From assembly GCF_050003625.1 (NCBI RefSeq), contig NC_134400.1:66854126-66918125 (forward strand): DNA of 64,000 nt, given 5' to 3'. Source of the DNA: Haematobia irritans. Taxonomy: Eukaryota > Arthropoda > Insecta > Diptera > Muscidae. Below, in pieces: positions 1 to 10,929 of the stretch. The notes under the pieces are model-generated. The model was not told where the DNA came from. It saw only the letters and a list, made by a program, of their open reading frames with translations, and did no database searches. The first letter of the stretch is position 1; every line of letters starts with the position of its first letter. A program made the position numbers and the translations under genes.

Positions 1-886
1 TATTGCATTTGCATCACATCCCATGAGTTTTGTCTTAGTTTTCAGTGTCTCTTCAACCAAGGTCTTAAAGACACATGGAGTCATCAAGGGCTACCTCTTC
101 ACAGATCTCGGTGACTCTCGCAACAATCCGCGATTCAGCTTTGGTGAGGTCTGAGCCTGTAGAAACTTCCCGCATACGGAAGTTTCTGCAGTTTTTATAT
201 CTCTTTTGGCTTCGCAAGGAGAAATTTTCTCTTCTGACTCTAACGGAGGCTTGTCCGTTTCGGAATCATATGGATACCATGAAAGCCATAACGTACACGT
301 CCTTGTGTCTGGGCTATATGTGGAAGCGACTCAGTGTCCAATATAAACACCGCATTGGTCCATCCACCTCATCCAAACGACCAACCTTCCAATCGGCTGT
401 TGGAAGATCTGGGTTACATTTCTTTAGTTTGTTTAATATTGTCTCAGGAGGGTTTGCAGGTATCCATGCATGTGCTCTAGGTTTAGCCGGTATGTCTTTT
501 TCTCGACTTACTCCAAAGCGGATCCTTCACCAATTAACATCAAAGCAGCTTTAAAGCAATCCATAGACCTCTGGTCCGCAAATGCGATTGTCTTAAATCG
601 TCGTTGATACCATCCAGCATCTTGCCGTCGAGGACTTGGCCCGGGAAACTTTTTTCGCACCTCTGATGACAGCTCATCCGGTGGTCGTTCCCTTTTTCAC
701 CTTCAAGAATTCCTTGAGCCCATTTTAAGGAATCGCTTTGTTTAGCCGACAACGTGCTTGGGTCGACTGATCCTAGCTTCTTTGTCTTTGCCCAAATTTA
801 TAATTTCAGTCGATACACGTCCACCGAGCTCTGAAGATAGCAACCCAGTGGATGACTTTGAATTTCGCTGCATGATGGCTTAATTT
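1..886 (-). mobile_element. LOA-like LINE, copy 1 (inverted, 5' fragment)
   Basis: On the minus strand this repeats the ORF1 and early ORF2 sequence of the copies at 887, 19894 and 60190. The ORF1 start codon is at 873 (minus). Reading leftward it has the ORF1 region, a deletion near the start of ORF1, and at 1-66 the endonuclease part of ORF2 (the stretch reading TKTKLIMGCDANA). Internal deletions make it non-functional. Its 5' end abuts the 5' end of the plus-strand copy at about 880-890. It runs off the left edge of the window. Confidence 0.8.
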
Positions 887-1078
887 ACCACCACACTTGA
901 AATTCGTCCCAGTGGACGGGTATCGACTGGAGTTATAAATTTGGGCAATGACCCAATTAGTTGACCTGTAGACGGGTCGACAGGTGGCGACACTTTGACA
1001 AGTCGAACCTTTTCCAAGGTAACGGCATCAAAAGGAGGTAATCCCTCATGAAAGAGATTCAAGGAACGCAGAAATGCT

Positions 1079-2073
1079 TTGTTTATCCTAAAGAAATTAG
1101 GATCAGTCGACCCAAGCACGTTGTCGGCTAAACAAAGCGATTCCTTAAAATGGGCTCAAGGAATTCTTGAGGCTGGAAAAAGGGAACTATCACCGGATGA
1201 GCTGCCATCCTCCAAAAAAAATCAACGATCGTTTGCCTCAGTTGCTAAAGACAGTCTTGTGATGGCTATCATTAATAAAGGAGCATTGGACGGTATGGTT
1301 CCAAGGCAAAAATGGGGGGACATTGAGAATGCTTTGTCTGGCGTCTACCCACAGGTGCTGGAAAAGTTTCCCGGCCCAGGTCCTCGACACCAAAAGGCTG
1401 GTTGGTATCAAGGACAATTTAAGCTAGTCGCATTAAGGGATCAGAGGTCTATAGAATGTTTTAAAGCTGCTCTGATACTAATTGGTGAAGTTTGGGAAGG
1501 AGCTGCTCTAGAGTTAGTCGAGAAGAAAGTCATACCGGCTAGACCTCGAGCACATGCGTGGATACCTGCAAACCCTCCTGACCCTGAATCTATTTTAAAT
1601 AGACTGAAACAATGCAATCCAGATCTTCCAACAGCTGATTGGAAGGTTGGCCGTTTGGATGAAGTGGATGGACCAAGACGGCATGCAGTGTTTATATTGA
1701 ACACTCAGTCTTTGCCACATCTAGCAAAGTCTCAGGGCCGTGTATGTTATGGCTTTCATTATATACAAATGAAGGTATATAAAAACGATCAGCTAAAGGA
1801 TTCGGAAATCGACAATCCTCTGTCTGAATCAGAAATAATCGGATCCTCTTGCGAAGTCGAGGGAGATACCAAAGATGCAGACTTGGATAGGCACCGTATG
1901 CAAGAGGGGGTTTCTACTCAAAACTCACCAAACTTGAACCTATGGTTATTGCGAGAGTCACCGAGATCTCTGAAGAGGATATTCTTGATGACTCGATTGA
2001 AACGGCTGATGTGACGGTTGTTGAAAATCTCGATGGTTCTACGGATCCTCCAGATAAATCTTCACCATTGTAA
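1079..2073 (+). pseudogene. LOA-like ORF1 (Gag-like, resembles DUF4780), broken
   Basis: ORF1 of the LINE, presumed to be the RNA-binding Gag-like protein that packages element RNA. Upstream sequence in the same frame is open toward the ORF1 start but contains TGA at about 963 and TGA in the serine-rich stretch near 1048, so it is broken early. The central part (about 1260-1780) resembles the DUF4780 domain seen in insect retroelement ORF1 products; this is by memory of the family pattern. A small deletion near 1915 relative to copy 3 shifts the frame, giving a stop at 2014. The tail is rich in Ser, Glu and Asp. Confidence 0.7.
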
Positions 2074-3473
2074 GGCGGCATGTGCTGCCTTAACAGTTCT
2101 CCTGATGAAAGGGGACATAGATATAGTTCTTATTCAAGAACCATATGTTTATAAAAACAAAATATGTGAATTAAGTACTCCGGGGTTCAAACTATTGCAG
2201 TATAGTGGTAATGATGTAAATCGAGCCTGTATAATTGCTAAAAACGAGCTCAACTTGTTTCTGCTTCCTTCAATGTGCAATACAGACACTGTCGTTGCTA
2301 GTTTAGAAATAGCCAAATGCAAATATTGGGTATCTTCGGTCTATATGGGACATGATAAGGAGATGCCTCCATGTGCCGTTAACACCTTAGTTGAGGAGTC
2401 ATTGAAAACAAAGACAAAACTCATTATGGGATGCGATGCAAATGCACATCGCAGTATATGGGGAAGTGGTGACATTAATACAACAGGAGAGTCACTCCTA
2501 GAGTTTATTTTGCGTACTAATTTGGTAGTTTGCAACAAGGGAGATGCCCCAACCTTTGTCACTAAAAACAGGCAAGAGGTTTTGGACGTCACCTTGGCCT
2601 CGCAAGAACTGAATGAAATGATATCTGATTGGCCGGGTTTAAGTGAACATAGCTTCTCAGATCATCGCTACATCAGTTTCAAATTTGATGTTCATACCAC
2701 CAAGACCATATTTCCGCCAAATGTTAGGGAAGCTGACTGGAATAGGTATAGGGAATCGTTCAATATGATGATACCGGAAATACCTGAGACATATATGAGC
2801 ACTGTGCAAGTTATCGAACACGCAGTGGAGAGGATTACTAAGGCCTTCAACATTTCACTGAAAGCTGCATGCCCTAGAGGGAAGCCAAGGGGGAAATCGA
2901 CCACCATGGTGGTCTACGGAGTTATGTAATATGAGGAAATCGTGCAGGAAGCTCTTTAACAAAGCAAAGTCCACCAGAGCTCCTGTGGATTGGGACGCTT
3001 ACAAGAAGAATCTGAGAGGATACAAGCGAGAACTGAGAAAGGCTCAGCATAACTCTTGGAATGATTACTGCAGAAGCATTGAGAATACGTCCGAGGCTTC
3101 CAGACTACGGAAGGTGCTAGCATATACGAACTCCGCTCCATGTTTCATTAAAAATCGGAGGGCAATTGGACAACGTCCAGTGAGGAGACGCTGGAGTTAC
3201 TATTGGACACACATTTTCCCGGAAATCAGACGGTTGAACCATGTACTGGCGGTGCCACAGTAGCTCAGTGGTCGTTTACTATCGAGGAAATTGTATCGGA
3301 ATCTAGAATAAAATGGGCGTTAAATAGCTTTGGATCATTCAAATCCCCCGGACCTGATGGAATTACTCCGGCGGAGTTAAAAGCGGTGGATGTCGGCGAT
3401 ATATATAGGATGTATCAACTTAGCATATATTCCAGGAAAGTGGAGGGAAACAAAAGTCGTTTTCATACCTAAA
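2033..3473 (+). pseudogene. LOA-like ORF2, 5' part: APE-type endonuclease and linker
   Basis: ORF2 begins at ATG 2033, inside the end of ORF1. It starts with the endonuclease signature LRILQINLHHCKAA, then IQEPYVYKN, the metal-binding MGCDANAHRSIWG, and SFSDHRYISF near residue 210. This nicks target DNA and starts target-primed reverse transcription. A frameshift near 2900 replaces the PPWWS motif region kept in copy 3; the reading continues at 2931-3263 in another frame and again at 3203-3472 (SPGPDGITPAELK, the start of the RT). The gene is then interrupted by the MITE and BEL insertions and resumes at 15908. Confidence 0.75.
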
Positions 3474-3703
3474 GGTGATTTTTAAGTTCGAGTTTAGCCG
3501 CTAAAATCGCTAAAGTGAAAACTGAATCAGTAAGAAAAATGCATAAAATTATACGTATTTGTTGCAAATTTTATTAAAACTTGATGGGGAAAAGCCCAAA
3601 GCAAAATTTTCACAAAGTTTGTATACCTTAAAATGGATTATTAAAGAAAAGTAATCGTGAAAAAATGACGTTTTTAGCGGCTAAACTCAAACTTAATACC
3701 CAC
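3474..3703. mobile_element. 231-bp MITE, split by the BEL element
   Basis: Inverted ends match: ggtg...ttaagttcgagtttagc on the left and, in reverse complement, ggtgggtattaagtttgagt on the right. The last base of the MITE lies beyond the BEL element at 15907; adding it gives exactly 231 bp. Flanks are CTAAA (3469-3473) and TTAAA (15908-15912), a 5-bp target duplication with one change. It has no coding capacity. It shares length, target site and the internal motif gaaaagtaatcg with the MITE at 28844-29074. Confidence 0.75.
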
Positions 3704-4312
3704 TGTCTAAACATGGCTGTTTAGCCTTAGTTATATATATAGAAATTTGATTGGATTTTAATGAATTTGAATTAATTATGTTAGCTTAAAATGTAACGTA
3801 AATACAATTTGAAAGTCATTGAATTTGAAAACGATATACATATACCAAAACAAGTATCGACAGGAATGTCAAAAAAATCGTTAAAACTTCAGAATGTTCT
3901 AAAAATTAAAATAAATGAAGTTGATAGGTTTCTAAATTAGTGGGAAAGATACAATCTTTCTGTTTTTTGTAAGCCGTGACCCAGGCCACTAGATGAGAGT
4001 TGATCATCTTAAAATAAATTGTAAATTGAAATCTGACCCACTTGTGTTTACCTCTACTTGGGTTTACTTATTGTGTTGGGTTACAATACCTCATTGCTCG
4101 AGATATCATTTCCTAACAATATAACTAAACTCTTCTGCTTGACAGTTTCATCCACCAAGTATTTAACATCTCGCTTGTGGGAGCTATCTTTCTCTGGGAT
4201 TCCAAATACAGTCCACAAACACAACTACAATATTGGAGCGTTGTGTCCAGCTCTCTATACTGTCCACCATCGGTGCTCATTAGACCCTGCTCCATCCCCC
4301 CATTTTTATTCA
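3704..4312 (+). repeat. 5' LTR of BEL element (609 bp)
   Basis: Starts TGTCTAAACATGG and ends TTTTTATTCA, followed at once by a primer-binding site. It matches 15289-15901 almost base for base, with small indels such as one extra segment near 15730. Any reading frame across it is incidental. Confidence 0.9.
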
Positions 4313-4329
4313 TGGTCCCTCGAGCCGGA
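4313..4329 (+). promoter_or_regulatory. Primer-binding site, probably tRNA-Tyr
   Basis: The 17 bases TGGTCCCTCGAGCCGGA directly follow the LTR. Against the reverse complement of the tRNA-Tyr 3' end plus CCA as I recall it (TGGTCCTTCGAGCCGGA) there is one mismatch. This is where the tRNA primes minus-strand DNA synthesis. Confidence 0.6.
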
Positions 4330-4330
4330 T

Positions 4331-5390
4331 GATTTCCCAGCCCCTCGTCATAGTTTTGAGCCCGAAGTTAATGATTCGCCCAATGTTTACATAAAAGTTC
4401 CTCCGTGCGACACCGAAATTTTTAAAGGTGGATACGAGGAATGGCCGTCTTTCCGTGATATGTTCACGGCGGTCTATGTAAATCACCCGAAACTGACCCC
4501 AGCACAGAAATTGTACCATCTGAGAAATAAAACTCAGGGTTCTGCTGGTGCCATAGTCAAACGATACTCTTTATGTGATGAGAATTTTGACTTGGCTTGG
4601 AACGCTCTTAGAAATCGCTAGGAAAACAAGCGAGTATTGGTGGACAATCAGCTTAAGATATTGTTCAATATCCCAGTGGCTACAGTGGAGACGAGTGATT
4701 CTGTTCAAAAAATACAGTCAACTGTGAACGACTGTTTGGCCACCCTTAGATCACTTGATGTAAAAGTTGAACATTGGGATCCCATATTGATTTATTTAAT
4801 TTCCACAAAACTTCCAGATCAGACGTTGTCCCTCTGGGAACAGTCGCTCAAGTCTCACAGAGAGTTGCCTATGTGGTCTCAACTCGAGGAGTTTCTCATT
4901 GATAGATTTGAAATTGTTGGGCGTTTAACCAGTATTCGTTTAACTAAAGATGGATATTCTAAACCGAACTCTCATGCTGGACGTACTCAGGTGTATCACT
5001 CTCAAGAAAATTTGAATTCCTCGTGCCCTTTATGCGGGAACAGCCATTCCTTGCGTATATGTCCGAAATTTCGCGATTTTTCTGGGGTAGAAAGGATAGA
5101 TTTTGTATATAAAAACAAATTATGCAATAATTGTCTTTCTTCCTTTCATAAAAAACAGAAATGTAAAAGTAGGAACAAATGTTTTGTGTGTCAAAAGGCA
5201 CATAACACTTTGCTTCATTTGAAAAGCAAGTCTTCTGCGACGACAGCAAATGAAACAATTGAAAATGGTCCAGCTTCAAAAGAGCTTCAACGGGACCCAT
5301 ACAATAGGAGCGAAAGCTTGGACAGTGGCCCATCTACATCGGGTCTTACACGTAACACTCACGTGCAGGCAAATTTTTCTTCCAGCAATG
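4331..5390 (+). pseudogene. BEL/Pao gag (DUF1759-like with zinc fingers)
   Basis: Capsid-like Gag. The pattern EIFKGGYEEWPSFRDMF followed by LTPAQKLYHLRNKTQGSA is the usual start of the DUF1759 domain of BEL/Pao Gag. An in-frame TAG at 4619-4621 interrupts it; the same frame continues downstream to the zinc-finger cluster at about 5023-5220 (CPLCGNSHSLRIC, then CNNCL...H, then CFVCQKAHNTLLH). This cluster binds RNA. It leads directly into the protease region. The single TAG, most simply from a tyrosine codon, is a decay mutation. Confidence 0.8.
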
Positions 5391-5727
5391 AGACGATTTT
5401 GCTTCGAACAGCATTAGTTCAAATTGAACACCAGGGGGAATTATTTACTCTTAGGGCACTAATAGACCCTGGTTCCCAAAGGACTTTTTTTCGGAAAATT
5501 CCAGGAGTTTTCTCAAAATTCCTTATCGTAAAGCCTTATTTGACATTTACGGTATAGGAGAACAAAAACTCTCTGCCAATAAGGAATGCGAATTGGTTCT
5601 TTATTCGTCGAGATATAATCTCCGAATACCCATAACTGCAATTGTTCCCCCGAAAGTAACACAAAAGCTACCTTCTGTCTCGTTTACAGTTCCAAATCCC
5701 AGCGAACTTAGTGAACTTGATTTGGCG

Positions 5728-6213
5728 GATCCGTCTTTTAACAAGTCCTCACAAATTGACCTCATTTTAGGTAATAACTTTGAGAAGTATCTCAATATTG
5801 ATGGAATCAAGAGGAACATCTGTGGAGAAGCATCTGCCTACAATACTGTTTTTGGTTGGGTGCTAAGTGGACCAATGAAAACAGAGCAAGTGCATTCTTT
5901 TTCCACTAATGTTTTGCCTTCTGAACAGTCTTCTCTTAATGAGGTTCTTTTAAAATTCTGGGAATTAGAGGATCCGTCTTTTAACAAGTCCTCACAAATT
6001 GACCTCATTTTAGGTAATGACTTTGAGAAGTATCTCAATATTGATGGAATCAAGAGGAACATCTGTGGAGAAGCATCTGCCTACAATACTGTTTTTGGTT
6101 GGGTGCTAAGTGGACCAATGAAAACAGAGCAAGTGCATTCTTTTTCCACTAATGTTTTGTCTTCTGGACAGTCTTCTCTTAATGAGGTTCTTTTAAAATT
6201 CTGGGAATTAGAG
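5728..6213 (+). repeat. 243-bp in-frame tandem duplication in BEL pol
   Basis: Bases 5728-5970 are repeated at 5971-6213 with only about four differences. 243 bp is 81 codons, so the frame is kept and the protein repeats the segment from DPSFNKSSQIDLILGN to LLKFWELE. It lies between protease and RT. Confidence 0.95.
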
Positions 6214-7920
6214 GATATTCCTACTCCCCACCCTATCTCGGAGGGGGACGAATTTTGCAAAGAATTTTATAGGAGAACTACTGTTCGTGGAAAAGATGGC
6301 CGATATATGGTACTTTTACCTTTCAGGAAAGAGTTTCCTGATTCCATTAATCTTGGATCGTCGAGATTCATTGCGCCCGGTCAGCTTTCTCGAATGGAAC
6401 ACACTTTGTCAAGGAACCCCGAGCTTCAAGTTCAATACAGCTCAGTTTTAGATGAGTATCTATCATTGGGTCATATGGAAGAGACTTCGTCGGAAGAAGC
6501 ATCCTCGGAGGGAAGGTTTTACTCATTTTATCTCCACGCTGTAGTGAGACCCGAACACAAAAGTACAAAGGTACGAATTGTGTTTAATGCTTCTAGAAAA
6601 TCCAAATCTGGATTTTCTCTCAATGATATACTACTCACTGGCCCTACTCTTCAGACAGACCTTGTATCGACTGTATTGAATTGGAGGAAGTACATTTATG
6701 TCTTCAGCGGTGACATTCAAAAAATGTACCGGCAAATTTTAGTACACCCAGAGGATCGACCATATCAAAGAATTCTTCATCTGATAGCGCAATTAAAGAT
6801 TTTCAACTATGTACGGTAACGTTTGGTGTAAACTGCGCTCCCTTTTTGGCGATCCGTACTTTGCTTCAGCTCGCATCTGACTGTGAATTACAGTTCCCAA
6901 AAGTAGCAAACATACTAAAAAAAGAGACTTATGTGGATGACATACTTTCTGGCGGTTTTTCTTTACAAGAGACAGTAGAGCTTCAAACTCAGTTAATACA
7001 TACACTAAAATCTTCTGGGTTTCCTCTTAAGAAAATTACTGCCAATGATACTCAACTGCTGAATCATTTGCCTCCCGAAGACATGTACGATTCTGATTTT
7101 TTTAAGTTTGACGAATCTAGTTCTACGAAAACCTTAGGCATCAAGTTGAATGCTTTGACTGATAGTTTTTCGTATACGTTCAATTTTGTCAAACCAACCC
7201 CGAACATTACCAAGCGAAAAGTTCTCTCGGCGGTCGCTCAATTGTTCGACCCGGCTGGTTGGATAACCCCGATTATTATACTCCACACACACACACTTAT
7301 GTTAATTAATTATTTTTTATTATTATGTAGTATGCCTTGATAAAATGTTTTTCAAATATTGTCAGAAAAATAAAAACTTTTGAAAAGAAAAGAAGTTTAA
7401 ACCTAACAGAATCCTAGGCCCACTTCATTGGCGATCCTGCCAGGAGCATATTACCTCTAATAAGGATTCATATATCAACATAAACGTTAAAATCAAAACT
7501 CACCAAGCCAATTAAAAATATCTGCAATTTTTGGTACTCATTGGAAATAGTAATTCCAACGAACGGCGAGAACAACACATTTACCGCTAACGAGGGCTCA
7601 TACCTTTCTCGACGTAGTCTTACTATATATTCAAATATTACCTTATAGCATATGAACAATCTGGATTACACGAGGCACTTGAATTATAAGAGGCTCCTGA
7701 TGTATCCTCAAAACATAAATGCTACACTGATGTAAAGGAAATCTCAATGCAACTTCACCGTGTAACTGTATTCCGAATCAAAACAAGATATCAACCAATA
7801 TCAAATCTGAAGACAATCATACGTGCTGTTCACTAAACAATTTTAGATTAATTTAAATAATTTAGTTAAGTATTTTATTATTTTACAATATCCACCTAAA
7901 CCCTTATTACATCACATTTA

Positions 7921-8448
7921 ATGGTACTCACACGCTCTTCCCTCAGAAACGAACAAGCAACACCTACCACCTCAACCGAATTAACTAATTCTCATCACAT
8001 CGCCATGACGGAAAATAACACAAACCAACCAATGAATGCCCAAGCCATGAATATTTCGTTAAAACTTCCACAGTTTTGGACGGCTTGTCCTGAAACTTGG
8101 TTTGTGCAAGTTGAAATGCATTTTGCATTAAAAGGTATAACGGACGATTTAATCAAGTACCAGTTAATAGTAACATCACTCTCCGAGGAGATTTTAATGA
8201 AAATAATCGATGTGATTCACCGCCCTCCTTCAGAAAATCGATATTTTCACATAAAAAAGATAATTCTTGAGCGTTTTTCAACGAACGAAGGTCCGTTCAA
8301 GGTACTAGAGCGAAGGAACAATACATTCGACATATCCTATGGCGATGTAATAAAGAATGTTCATGTTGATCTACTCAAACCTGCATACGTCGATAAATCA
8401 CAAACAAGCAGCCAACCAACTCACAACATAACATACAACATTATTTAA
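7921..8448 (+). CDS. Gag fused to integrase C-terminus (deletion derivative)
   Basis: A 175-residue ORF. Residues about 40-118 (LKLPQFWTACPETWFVQVE, FALKGITDDLIKYQ) match the start of Gag in gypsy families of the CsRn1/Mdg3 type. From residue about 122 (GPFKVLERRNNTFDISYGD, then LLKPAYV) it reads as the end of an integrase, the part normally at the far end of pol. The simplest reading is a deletion joining early gag to the last part of integrase in frame. The product has no enzyme. Whether it is translated is unknown. It ends about 30 bp before the 3' LTR. Confidence 0.65.
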   Translation: MVLTRSSLRNEQATPTTSTELTNSHHIAMTENNTNQPMNAQAMNISLKLPQFWTACPETWFVQVEMHFALKGITDDLIKYQLIVTSLSEEILMKIIDVIHRPPSENRYFHIKKIILERFSTNEGPFKVLERRNNTFDISYGDVIKNVHVDLLKPAYVDKSQTSSQPTHNITYNII

Positions 8449-8480
8449 ATACTATATCGTAATATTATTTTTTTGAGTGA

Positions 8481-8639
8481 TGTAGTGTTCCCCACTCCAC
8501 ACACACACTTATGTTAATTAATTATTTTTTATTATTATGTAGTATGCCTTGATAAAATGTTTTTCAAATATTGTCAGAAAAATAAAAACTTTTGAAAAGA
8601 AAAGAAGTTTAAACCTAACAGAATCCTAGGCCCACTTCA
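8481..8639 (+). repeat. 3' LTR of the nested gypsy-type element (159 bp)
   Basis: TGTAGTGTTCC...CCCACTTCA. It matches 7281-7427 from the CTCCACACAC run to the end. The left LTR lacks the first bases. Confidence 0.8.
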
Positions 8640-10929
8640 GCGCCAAAATGCTAATGCAACAGCTATGGCTTGAGGGCTTAGAATGGGATTCTCCCATAGG
8701 CGAAGAATCCCACATAACATGGGAGAATCTAATTAAAGATTTCTCGCATATTACTGATATAAAAATCCCACGTTGGCTTGGTTATATGCCATCAAACAAA
8801 ATCCAAATTCATGGATTTTTAGATGCTTCTAAAGCCGCGTACTGCGCATGTTTTTAGATTGTGATTAATTCGGATTATGGTACATGTTCAAACTTATTTA
8901 TAGCCAAGAGTAAAGTCGCTCCTTTAAAAACAATATGTCTACCCCGTCTAGAACTCAACGGAGCTGAGTTACTGGCCAAACTTGTTAATTATGTTTTGTC
9001 TGGTTCTGATTTCGAAGTGTGTCAGACATATCTATGGACCGATTCATCGATTGTATTGGGCTGGTTATCAAAGCCTCCGTGGTCTTGGGAAACGTTTGTT
9101 GCTAAACGTACCTCCAAAATTCATACTCTCGTTCCAAACGCCCAATGGCGCCATGTCCCCACTTATGACAACCCTGCCGACCTTGGTACACGTGGTTGTA
9201 CACCTCAGGATCTTCTAAACTCGAAGCTATGGTGGAATGGCCCAGCATGGATTACGGCTCCTTCGTCTTCTTGGCCTGAAATGATACCCATAACGCATCC
9301 GAAACTTGTACAAACACATACAGAACTTGTACAAACTCTCCATGTTACATCGGAAAATTTCGATATTTTGGAAAGATTTTCCTCATACAGCAAGGCATTA
9401 AGAGTAGTTTGTTACATATTCCGCTTTTTTCGTCGGACACATCCGGATACGAAATCTGAAACTGTTTTTCCATGTGTGAACCTTGCCCACAATGAAATAT
9501 TGTTTGTGAAGAAGAGATTAATCCTTATATCTCAATTTCGCGAATTCAGAGACGAATATGAGGCCGTGTTAAATGGTAATCAAGTCCCTAAGAAATCCTC
9601 TTTATGTACGCTCAATCCATTTCTTGATAGCGATCAGATTCTTCGTATTAACGGCCGATTGTCACAATCAACAATCCCATATAACGAACGCCACCCAATG
9701 ATTCTCCCGGGTAATTCACGGTTTTGCCATCTTTACCTCTCACATCTCCATAATTTTTTGGCACATGCAGACTGTAACTTAATGTGCAAAATGGTCCAAA
9801 CTGAATTTTATATATCCAGGCTAAAACCTCGTATTAAACATATAATTCATAAGTGTAAGATCTGTATTATGTTTAGGCATAAGGTTTGTTCACAAATGAT
9901 GGCACCATTACCCCTTGATCGCTGTATTATTTCTCCACCGTTTCACATTACTGGAGTAGACTTCGCTGGTCCATTTTACCTAAAGATATCGAATTTGCGA
10001 AATGCGCCTTTAATAAAGGCATATGTCTCCGTGTTCGTTTGTTTCGCCACTAAAGCGGTACACTTAGAGCCATGTTCAGATTTATCTTCAGCAGCTTTCC
10101 AAGCTGCTTTTGCGCGATTCGTTGGGAGGCGAGGACTACCCCGAAGGGTAGTATCGGACAACGGTCGGAATTTTGTGGGGGCTAGCAGAGCGCTACTTAG
10201 AGAATTTTCTCAGTTTATAAAAAACGCTGAAACAGATATATCAAGCAAATATGCTACTCACGGCTTCGAATGGTGTTTCATCCCGCCTCATGCTCCTCAC
10301 ATGGGAGGATTGTGGGAAGCAGCTGTGAAAAGTTTCAAGCACCATTTCAAATAAATAGCGGGGGCTCATAGGTTCACTTTTGAACAATTTTCTACGATTT
10401 TAGCACGTATAGAAGGAGTTCTAAATTCTCGCCCAATATCTGCTTTATCAGAAGATCCTGCGGACCTTAGTGCACTTACACCAGGACACTTTATTAGAGG
10501 GTCCCCAATGCTGGCATTACCTGAACCAATATCCCCAAACATCTCTTTGACGAACCGATGGACAAGGTTGAAAGCGCTCCATCACCAATTTGCAGTGGGT
10601 TGGAAGGAAGACTACTTGAAATCACTACAGAAGCGGTATAAGTGGAAGACTCCACAAGTTAATGTGAAAATAGGGGATTTAGTCGTAGTAGTAGACGATT
10701 TGTTACCCCCTAGTGAATGGCGACTTGGTAAAATTGTGGAAACTCAACCTGGTCAAGACGGGAGAGTTCGGGTTGCCCAAGTGCGCACTGCTGCAGGTGT
10801 AATGAAACGTCCGATAGTAAAATTGTGTTTACTGCCGTATCTGAGTTCTGATACCGCCTAAAAGTTCAAGAAAAACTTCGATAACAACCAACAATTCTCC
10901 ACACAAGTGGAGGATTTTTTATCTTTTAA

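Larger units (their letters stand above)
887..3473 (+). mobile_element. LOA-like LINE, copy 2, 5' half
   Basis: This is the 5' half of a LINE whose 3' half resumes at 15908. It holds ORF1 and the endonuclease-linker part of ORF2. The split falls where copy 3 reads continuously (catacctaaagcggg), so the intervening 12.4 kb is inserted sequence. About 35 bp near the ORF1 start is missing relative to copy 4. Membership of the LOA group (LOA, Bilbo, Baggins) is inferred from an APE-type endonuclease, an RT, an RNase H after the RT and a C-terminal cysteine-histidine motif. I or R1 relatives are not excluded. Confidence 0.8.
7281..8639 (+). mobile_element. Internally deleted gypsy-type LTR element inside BEL RT
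   Basis: Direct repeats flank about 1.05 kb: 7281-7427 and 8481-8639. The right LTR starts TGTAGTGTTCC and ends CCCACTTCA (159 bp). The left one lacks the first bases, so no TSD is visible. Directly after the left LTR, TGGCGATCCTGCCAGGA (7429-7445) resembles a primer-binding site for a tRNA-Arg. The element carries one ORF only (7921-8448), so it depended on enzymes from elsewhere. It separates BEL RT sequence ending GWITPIII from AKMLMQQLWLEGLEWD. Confidence 0.8.
5391..10860 (+). pseudogene. BEL/Pao pol (PR-RT-RH-INT), multiply broken
   Basis: Polyprotein split over frames. Protease: LRALIDPGSQRTFF near 5455, frameshifted just after. RT: SGDIQKMYRQI (motif A) near 6710, a frameshift near 6785, TFGVNCAPFLA, then ETYVDDILSG near 6925. 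A gypsy-type element interrupts it at 7281-8639. RNase H: an in-frame TAG at 8855-8857, then [10 protein letters not shown] and [11 protein letters not shown]. Integrase (about 9700-10350): a zinc-binding HHCC region ending CKIC, then the DDE residues in [15 protein letters not shown] and [11 protein letters not shown] at 10352-10354. C-terminus (10400-10860): a DUF5641-like domain (NRWTRLKALHHQF, GDLVVVVDDLLPPSEW). All key catalytic residues I looked for are present, so decay is by stops and shifts. Confidence 0.85.

Noticed and set aside
4058..4312. N-terminal extension of BEL Gag through the LTR
   Set aside because: The frame crosses the LTR and primer site by chance; the Gag domain begins after them.
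10352..10354. Stop codons in BEL pol as programmed readthrough
   Set aside because: Several stops and frameshifts are scattered across domains, which fits decay rather than recoding.
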